A DNA stretch of 64,000 nt from Ustulina deusta (taxonomy: Eukaryota > Ascomycota > Sordariomycetes > Xylariales > Xylariaceae). The position numbers and the translations under genes are program-made. Position 1 is the first letter of the stretch; each line of letters opens with the position of its first letter. Below, one piece after another: positions 56,918 to 64,000 of the stretch. The notes beneath the pieces were generated by a model. It was given only the letters and a program-made list of their open reading frames with translations. It ran no database searches and was not told the origin of the DNA. The stretch covers positions 558,001-622,000 of the forward strand of contig JAJNNX010000009.1 of the NCBI GenBank assembly GCA_023159155.1, in the 5' to 3' direction.

Positions 56918-58758
56918 TAAAAACGCGCTACTGACCCTAACCACCTCAATTAAAAATTGTTAAATAACGCGACTGCGTTTAGTTCTTATGTTTTCTTTTT
57001 ACCCTTATTTTTTTTAGAATTGACTCTTTTTTATTGCAATACTTTTATATAGCAACTAATAGTGTGCGGTAGCTATAGTTCGTACTGTTCAACTTGGTAC
57101 TTCGTAAAAATAAGCAGCTATTTAATAGGGTATTAACTGGTTATATATATATTGCTGCTTTAATAGTATTCCGACCAAAAAATAATTATATTAATATTTT
57201 TAGATTTTATTTATATACTTTAAAACCAAACTAGCTAATTAGGCTATAAGTTAGGCTAAGCTAAACTTTATATTTTTAATAGTTAAATTTAAATATATAG
57301 CTAAATATATATTATTAGTTTTTAAAAATACTAAAATACTTAAAAAGTTATAATATATATGTTTTTTTTTTTGCAATCCTAAGCTAAAAATTGCTAAATT
57401 AATGTTTATTAGTTATTTGTATGTTAATAGAGCAACTATAATTAATATTAAGCTATTTTTTAAATATTTCAAAACTTTTAAACTAATAAATATATTTCTA
57501 GAACAATTTTTTAATACTAATAAAATAAGTATTAGCTAAGGCGTAAGGAAAGGTTATTAGGTTATTTATAAAGCTTTAATATATATAGCTTTAAAAAAAA
57601 ACATTAAAAAAAGTAAATAAATAATATTTTTTAAATATATTAGTAATAAAAGTATTGCTTTATTATTACTATTTATTTTTAAAAAAGTTAATATTTAAAA
57701 TTAATAGTTTTTAAATATAAATTATAGTTTATTTAAAAACTAGTAGTTTAAAACTTTGCTTAATAAATAAACTTATAATTTTATTATTATTAATTAGCTT
57801 ATTAATATTTTTATTTTATTTATTTAAGGCTGTTTTAGTAATATATAGGTTGTACTAATATATAATAGCTATAACTTATATATAAATAATAATTTTTTAT
57901 AGCTTTATTTTTTAAACAAAATATAGCTTGTTTTTTATAAACTATACTATAGCTATATTATATAAGTATTAAATATTAAAGTTTTTAGTTTATTAAAAAA
58001 AAAGCTTAAAAATAAAGTTAAAAAAATATTTAAAAATTGTTTTAATATTATATTTTTAAAAAAAAATATAATTATAGCATATAAACAGGTTTATAACACT
58101 ATTTTATTACTAAAAACTATTAAAAAAATATAAGCAATAGCTAAAATATAGCTAAAAAATATTTAATTATTATTATTTTTAAAATATATTATATTTAAAA
58201 ATAAAAATATTACTTATAAAGTTTAGCTAATATTTATATTAACTAATTAACTTAAAATATTTAAATATTAGCTTAAACTAGGCTAAATAAAAATTGCAAT
58301 ACTTATAAAAAGTTAAAATTTGCAGTATATAACTTAAAAATTGGCTAAGTACTACCTTTTTTTTAATAACTTACCGCAAAAGCTATTTTTTATAAAAGCT
58401 AGCAAAGCTTTTAACTAGAAAGCTAAGAAAATTGCGATTTTAAAAACATATGTTAAGCTATTAGAAACTAAACTAACTAAAAAGATTATATTAAAGCATA
58501 AATTAGTTAAATTGCTACCTGGTTATTATTTTATTTATATAACCTATATATAGCAAGTTAAGCAAAAATTGCAATAGCAAACGCTATATATAGATAAAGC
58601 CAGGAACAAAAACGTACTAGAAGTAAAAGAAACAGAAACTAAAAATATAATTAAGGTCAGAACGTCTTAATATTTAATAAAAACACTAAGGTTGGCTATA
58701 AATACCATGTTGTGCTATGAATAATGGCTTCGAAAGTTGGTGGGTGGCTATTTTGGTG

Positions 58759-58802
58759 GCTGGGTCGCGATGGGGTGGTTCGCAAGGGGGGGTGTTAGCT
58801 TA
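58759..58802 (-). repeat. Right terminal inverted repeat (44 bp)
   Basis: Exact reverse complement of 56874-56917, including the seven-base homopolymer. Confidence 0.9.
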
Positions 58803-59281
58803 GCGTAGTTATATAGCAAACTTATACCTATGCTTTATTCTTTAATCGGGCCTCTCGGACAGAAGAGAAAGGTTTAATAATAAATAGGTATATGCTATCT
58901 CATACGAGATTAGCTAGATAGAGGTTACACCCTTGTATATGCAATACCTAGCCTAGCACGCCCGCATGCCTTTCGGGAGTCTCCGTGGGAAGGAGGTCAT
59001 GGGTCATACTCCCCCCTGGCGTTAAATAAAACAACAAACAACAATAACAAACAATCGCCAGTTTTCAAAGGAAACGTATCGCGCATATAGAACTATGTGC
59101 AAACAAACAATTAAATTGTTATTCAGCCGCCAAAATTATAAATATACGTTATATTCTCAAGCAAGGCTCTATCTCTACTTTGATAACCATCCATACAACT
59201 TCAAAGAGCCTACAGCCTTAAACCCCACTAACGACCCACTACACCCGCAATTGGAATTACTTGACTGCCTACCTACTCACC
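58803..59281. other. Intergenic, leader of a small gene
   Basis: No gene is seen. 58955-59010 has a GC-rich patch, then a CAA/ACA-rich stretch (59028-59055) that looks like an untranslated leader. A retrotransposon-end origin was considered but no second copy is in the window. Confidence 0.4.
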
Positions 59282-59485
59282 ATGGCTTGCCCTACATGTC
59301 ATCAGACTGCTGGCCATTTACCTTGGTGTATTTTAAATCCGGACCTATCAGCAGGCTATGGGTCTGAGACAAGCGTGGGGTCGTCTTCAAGTAGCGGGAG
59401 CAGTGCGTCTTCCAGTTCTTCTGGTTCTTCCAAATCTTCCAAATCTTCCAAATCTTCCACCACTGAGAAGAAAGGTAAGAAATGA
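59282..59485 (+). CDS. Small Ser-rich, Lys-tailed protein, 67 aa
   Basis: The ATG at 59282 lies in an excellent start context (TCACCATGG). It opens MACPTCHQTAGHLPWCILNP, with CxxC and a third Cys. A Ser/Gly run follows and then (SSK)n coded by a 9-bp AAATCTTCC repeat near 59429-59458, ending TTEKKGKK. There is no signal peptide. A possible splice donor (GGTAAGAAA) at the last codons means further exons are conceivable. I recognise no family. Low-complexity tails can arise by chance repeat growth, so this is only a fair candidate. Confidence 0.4.
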   Translation: MACPTCHQTAGHLPWCILNPDLSAGYGSETSVGSSSSSGSSASSSSSGSSKSSKSSKSSTTEKKGKK

Positions 59486-61137
59486 GGAACTGTCCGCGGC
59501 AATGTGACAGTGCTATTATTCTGTGACAGTTAGCGGCTTGATGTTTTGATAAGTATGTAATTCCTAGCAATTTTATAATTAATAAGTCTCTAATTTTAAG
59601 TTTCTAAGCTCCGAATGCTGTTTTGTTTACCCATGACGTTTACCCATGACGATATAAATGTTGATGATACTCCGAGCTCGCCATAGTTACTGCACTGCTC
59701 AATTTGAAGCCCCTCGATGCTGCCTGCTTTCTCCAGGCTGGCTGTCTCTTTCTGAGCGGAAGGCGTGAGCATCGATTGCAAGAATAGCGAGGGGGTCTTC
59801 CAGAATGAAGGAAGGCTGTAGAAACCGAGGTTGAGGCGCTGCGCTTTGAGTGACGAGGACTGTGTGTGCGCGCCATGGCGCGCTTGATAAAGTGCCCCAG
59901 TTGCCGCCTTAGGTTATGTACTCGTCGGAACCGAGGCGGGCATGAGCTTGTAGAGTGATGAAAGAAAAAAATAAAATCTGCAGCTCAAAGCGCCTCTTGA
60001 CACTAGAGCAGTATTTAAGCATGGAGAACTTCGGCTTGTTGGTCTACGGAGAATCCGCGCTTTTTTATTCCGCCCAAGAAGCCGAAGTCAGGGAGTGAGG
60101 GGCCAGGGATGGCGATTTTGAAGGGTTTGATTGGGGACATTTCGGTGGTACGATAGCGTTTGCGTATTGGCAGCGTAACAGATCAAAGGGAGACAAGAGA
60201 CATTCTGGGAATAGACAACATGGTGATTGATCAGAGGATTGCCTCTGTGGAGTGTTTTCCATAAGCGGAATTGAGACACCATGGTCTGGCCTATTATGTA
60301 TAGCGCGACTAGGATAGATCTATATTTATGGCGGTCTACATTACGTGAAACCCGAGCTGTGATACGCAAAACATGTTCTCTGGTGGCTAGTGTTCGGATA
60401 CGCGTATTGCAACCCCCCACAGATGCTCCTGAACAGCGGAGGATGCACGGTTCCTGGGTCTAAGTTGAATTAGTTACGTTGCATCTCTTGAACTTTGAGG
60501 ATAATCTTAGTCTCGAGGTGAACATTGTTATGATTACTCAGCTGAAGAATGCGAAGCAAAGGAGCGTGATATCGACATTCGGATACTCTGGTGATGGCGG
60601 CCTAGAATGACATTCGAGGAAGTGTCGACCACATCGATCTGGTGCCCTGGTCGCCCTTGTATAATGAGAGGATATCACTTTGTCTCATCAGCTTCGCGCG
60701 TGGTGTCGTCCCTAGATGCATCTGTCCTCATTGATCTTCTCTTTGACGGGGTACTAACATATTTTCTACCCGTTATCGTCATACCCTCCCTGTCTGCTAT
60801 TATGGTTTTCGCGTCGATATGTTTTACATCTAGCAGGAGGTGGTAATCAATATCCAGTTCAAAAGAAAGCGGGATGTCAGAGATCCAAGAACGGCGCATC
60901 TCAAGGAGCATGTCGCTGAAGAGCGCGACACCCCACACCACGGCTGGATCAAAGAGCCGGAGGCGAGCGACAGGGAGGCTTAAGTCTTTGAAAGAGTGAT
61001 GTAGGATGATAAATCAACCTATCTTCATACGAAGTGAGTCGCCGCGTCTGCTGAGGGAGCGAAGCAGCTCAAGGCTTCGAATGTTGATGGTGATACTAAA
61101 GTGGACCATGTGAGGAGGCCCAGCTATATGGGAGTAC
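59486..61137. other. Intergenic stretch, no firm gene
   Basis: 1.65 kb. ORFs at 59596-59876, 60065-60463 and 60607-60846 are short, overlap antisense partners and lack motifs. A minus-strand ORF at 60675-60941 is listed separately. Confidence 0.4.
60675..60941 (-). pseudogene. Unrecognised minus-strand ORF, possible gene remnant
   Basis: 88 codons beginning MVWGVALFSDMLLEMRRSWI and including PLSFELDIDYHLLLDVKHID. Hydrophobic-polar spacing looks coding up to about residue 60, then becomes Arg/Asp/Thr-rich. The frame is open further upstream to about 61010. No family recognised and no clear splice partners; it may be a decayed gene. Confidence 0.2.
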
Positions 61138-61465
61138 TAATCTTACCCCTATACAATGAGACAGGCCGTACCCACACTTCCTAGTATACATACATGACTT
61201 TTCAATTGGGAAAGTAGACGACCATAATTGAACGCAACTTAATTCAACGCAATAGCTTGCTAAAAGGGTATCTTCTCCGCTGATGTAGAGAGGCCTCCTA
61301 GATTGACAGCGTTGACTATGCTTTTGACTTGCATAACCACGAGGTGGCTATAAAACCCTTACTCAGAAACTTCATGCTCCGCCTACCGTATTTCAATGTA
61401 TTATTTCCCCTATCAATGTTAAAGCATTGGTAGATAACGTCTCCACCTTCCATAGAAAGGAAGGT
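61138..61465. repeat. Decayed dispersed repeat, copy B
   Basis: Second copy of the repeat at 43571-43910, same orientation. A minus-strand ORF (61316-61522, MLTASQYLDAEFLAAGDIIT...) covers its right part: GGDVIYQCFNIDRGNNTLKY looks coding. The repeat may therefore be the 3' end of a duplicated, now decayed gene plus its downstream flank. Confidence 0.6.
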
Positions 61466-61679
61466 GATGATATCGCCGGCGGCAAGGAACTCTGCATCTA
61501 GATATTGTGACGCTGTCAGCATTGTGACTCGCTAACCTTAGGACAAAGCAAACTGACTTTTCACTCTTGCATTTGCTATCCTATTCTATTCGGATCCGAT
61601 ATTTCGGATAGCAGCTGTTGGGCTGTCTGCGAATCGAGAAGTCCAGTAGTGACTGAAACAGAAGTAACTGCGGCGCGAC

Positions 61680-63284
61680 TCAACGCCGCTCGTCTTCACT
61701 ATCTAAATCGGTCCTTTTGTTTGCGCTTGATTGACATGTCTCAGACCAAGATACTGTTGTCTGCACGTTGATCGTTCCCAGCAAAATCTCTTCACTTGGA
61801 ACACTTGTGGTCCTGCCAATCGTCGTAGTTTGGTCGGTAGCGTAACCTTTGGGCCATGGGTGCTGAGTGAAACTGCAATTATCTAGGTTATCACCTTCAT
61901 CCATCTTGACAGAAGGCGTGCTTAGAGGCTTCTGAACCCGTAAGGTTTCTCTATTCTTCACAGCCTTGGTAAATCTTGTTGAATTGACGAAGGTTTGCGG
62001 GCCACTACCTCCGCTCAAAAATCGATTCCTGCTGTTGATTAGACGGCAACTCATCGAACGAATGAGGGATGAGTCCGTTATCGTTATGAGCAATGGCCGC
62101 AGTGTGGGTAGACACGCGCAGATCAATGCTAAGTCAGGCTCAAGAACTGTCCACAAGACCGGATTTACCAGTGCCACTTTCAGTTGCATTATCATTAGTC
62201 CCGGTTTCTCATTTGGTCCCGAGGATGCAATTGACTCACAGGTGACATCTGCTGAATCTCCGTCCCGTGCCAATAGAATACAGTAGTACAATCGAATACT
62301 GCTCGCTACTATCACTCCCCCTCCAAGAAGAAATATGCCGGCTATACTGATTCGCTGGCTTCGCGGAAGATGAAGTTTCATGATGTCATGAAGAGGGAGA
62401 CTGAGAATCAGAAGATCTGTTACGATATTCGGGATCGCGTTGCCCAAGAAGAACTCAGTCTGGCTGATGCAATATCCTTCTACAGCAGGGTTTATGGCCT
62501 TGGATATTGGATGGCACTGGAAAATGGTTACCAGTATCACCGCCAACCACCACGCTGCCGTAACACCGAGTAAGATTGCACTTCCGATATTCACAAAGCG
62601 TGTGGGAAATATACGCCTGTATAGTGATAGGATACTGAGTTTGATGAAAAAGATTTGAGTGGAATATGTGAATTCGCCCGCAAAGAGTAGCTATAATTGG
62701 TTGTTAGAACGGCCACTGTGTCGAAATAAGATGAAGAACGAACCTTTGTGTCTGTCACTAACCGATTGGGGTCGATCGCGACGTTGACGGCCATCGGCCG
62801 TCCTAGCCCACCAAGATTTACGAAGAGGACAGGTATAGGAAACCCTCCCCAGATGACCAGCTATCAAGAGTCGACATTAGTTGATGAGAATTGGCCATAG
62901 ACAGAGAGCGAACAAATCCTTGCCATAGCCTGTAATTACTTTCCCAGATTTAAAGGCCATGTAGATTATCTGGTCTAGTTAAGTTCATATGGAATCGCAC
63001 TTACTAATGCGAGTACGCTGAACCAGTCGTCAGGCCCAAGGCGTATGCCTCGCCTCAACCGCACGAATATTCGGAGGAAGAGAATCACCGAGGCGACTGC
63101 AGTGATCGGCGTTGCGATGTGAATTAATCGCGGACCCTCTAGCCAATTTCTCCTCGTCAGCGGTTATGGATGAGAAGCAACCCCAGAAGTACCCGACACA
63201 CAAGAAAGGACTCCAATAAACCAGTTATGGTGACTTGCCGTTGAGTTGCCAGAGAGCATCCGGGATCTGTGTGTTAGATGCCAT
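61680..63284 (-). CDS. Fungal rhodopsin-domain integral membrane protein, 441 aa
   Basis: Five-part family layout from four exons (63284-63235, 63152-63005, 62860-62744, 62690-61680; 1326 nt). It begins MASNTQIPDALWQLNGK, followed by helix 1 and the motif GIRLGPDDWFSVLAL. Next come FAGEFTYSTQIFFIKLSILSLYRRIFP, the Cys-loop TIFQCHPISKAINP, FLGNAIPNIVTDLLILSLPL, and LEPDLALICACLPTLRPLL at the end of the last helix, all hallmarks of the family. A polar tail of about 110 residues follows. The first intron is the least certain: its donor gtcacc is weak and the acceptor could be 3 nt further on. It is a paralogue in type, though not a close copy, of the gene at 8600-9897. Its start is 636 bp from a divergent hydrolase gene. 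Confidence 0.88.
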
Positions 63285-63920
63285 TTGAAAAGCGAACCGT
63301 ATGGAAATTGTTGAAACCGACGGCAGATTAACATCAAGTGATTCTCATGAAGGAAAAATGTTAGCTTTCATGACTAGATCGTTTCCAAAGGGCTACAGAT
63401 TATCAAGTTAGGCCTTTTTTCCAGGCTACTCTTTGATTACATGTTTGGGGGCCATCGCGCCGATCTATCTTATCTAGAAGCGGTTGATGCTGACTGCATT
63501 CGCACAATCCTTCTATACTACCCCCCCTCTATTTAGTATTATAGTGGCTATTCCGGCTTTACTGTCAATGGAACGGTGTCTTTGGAGGGGTGATATGTTA
63601 AAATTGTCTCGACAGCTGCATCACAACCGTGGCGCATCGCTTAGGCCTGCATCGATAGGTAGCTTTCCCGGGATCATGGATCTCGGGCATAGCAGTGTTT
63701 ACCGTTCCACCGGCATTAATACTGGACGCTTGGTTCCCAATCATGACTTCATGTCGGAGTGATGCATCCTTGCCGTGGGATTGGGTCCTAAATCGAAGAT
63801 ACGCCCTTCGGTATTTTAAGAGGGCACCATGCGATCCTAAATGTCTTTTCCAAGACTGACTTCCTGTCCTGTCATACACATTCCACAATCATTTCTAACG
63901 CGCCCCCCTCTCTTACAAGC
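63285..63920. promoter_or_regulatory. Divergent upstream region
   Basis: Lies between the rhodopsin-domain gene (minus) and the hydrolase (plus). ORFs 63484-63762 and 63598-63888 run antisense to each other and have no motif. No defined site was identified. Confidence 0.4.
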
Positions 63921-64000
63921 ATGGCGACAGATAAACCGATCTTCCTTCTTGTTCATGGGTCATGGCATAAGCCACATTTGTACCAACCACTTGAGCAAGC
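63921..64000 (+). CDS. Alpha/beta hydrolase, N-terminus only (cut by window edge)
   Basis: The ATG at 63921 opens MATDKPIFLLVHGSWHKPHL followed by YQPLEQ. The strand FLLVHGSWH is the first beta-strand and oxyanion-hole HG of small alpha/beta hydrolases (Abhydrolase_6 type, usually about 230-260 residues). Only 26 codons are inside the window, so the catalytic Ser and His cannot be checked. Confidence 0.7.
   Translation, partial: MATDKPIFLLVHGSWHKPHLYQPLEQ

Larger units (their letters stand above)
56874..58802. mobile_element. 1.93-kb DNA element with perfect 44-bp terminal inverted repeats
   Basis: The left end 56874-56917 and right end 58759-58802 are exact reverse complements over 44 bp, starting TAAGCTAACACCCCCCCTTG and ending in CGCGACCCAGC. 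The outermost TA on both sides may be a TA target-site duplication, as in Tc1/mariner and pogo/Fot1 elements. The ends are GC-rich, but the interior from about 57000 to 58700 is almost entirely A/T with TpA-rich runs and no open frame, as expected of a RIP-mutated transposon. No transposase is readable, so it cannot move by itself. Confidence 0.8.

Noticed and set aside
58803..59060. Possible LTR retrotransposon end after the TIR element
   Set aside because: No second copy, no TG...CA terminal pair and no primer-binding site that I can defend.

Overview
The window looks like nuclear DNA of a filamentous ascomycete (Pezizomycotina). Genes carry short introns (about 40-110 nt) with GT-AG ends. 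Several families are typical of such fungi: a highly reducing polyketide synthase, a FunK1 kinase, rhodopsin-domain membrane proteins, a lipase-NACHT-ankyrin receptor, HET and CbxX-type AAA relics, and a secreted subtilase. AT-rich tracts and nonsense changes of the C-to-T / G-to-A type suggest past RIP-like mutation. All gene models were spliced by hand; every reported multi-exon model keeps its reading frame across the proposed junctions.

Layout. 1-5.5 kb is a graveyard: a partial ORF at the left edge, a three-domain AAA ATPase pseudogene with several lesions, and a HET-domain relic. 6.2-18.7 kb is the most coherent block: a short-chain dehydrogenase, a small inverted-repeat element with 18-bp subterminal repeats, a rhodopsin-domain membrane protein, and a complete 2392-residue HR-PKS (KS-AT-DH-ER-KR-ACP) in which no methyltransferase motif is visible. 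A FunK1 kinase follows at 19.3-21.6 kb. 22.9-26.9 kb holds two transporters, a chromate-type CHR protein and an MCT-like MFS permease.

29.2-40.4 kb is more ordinary gene-dense DNA: a conserved low-complexity protein, the U3 snoRNP factor Utp11, a membrane-anchored prolyl 4-hydroxylase-like protein, an omega-like GST, a secreted intradiol dioxygenase and a proteinase K-type subtilase. 40.4-45.7 kb has no gene I can support but contains a decayed repeat and a perfect 12-bp hairpin. 45.7-55.1 kb holds an NLR-like receptor with a frameshift just before its ankyrin repeats, a ZIP zinc transporter, a CE15-type esterase lacking the usual catalytic-acid motif, and an orphan protein. 55-59 kb is AT-rich and contains a 1.93-kb element with perfect 44-bp GC-rich terminal inverted repeats. 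The right end holds a small Ser-rich protein, the second copy of the decayed repeat, a second rhodopsin-domain protein, and the first codons of an alpha/beta hydrolase cut by the window edge.

How the genes may work together. The SDR and PKS are plausible partners in making a reduced polyketide; the rhodopsin-domain protein is transcribed divergently from the PKS. The dioxygenase, GST, subtilase and CE15 esterase suggest a plant- or litter-associated life with lignocellulose and aromatic breakdown. The AAA and HET relics and the lipase-NACHT-ankyrin gene point to turnover of self/non-self recognition genes.
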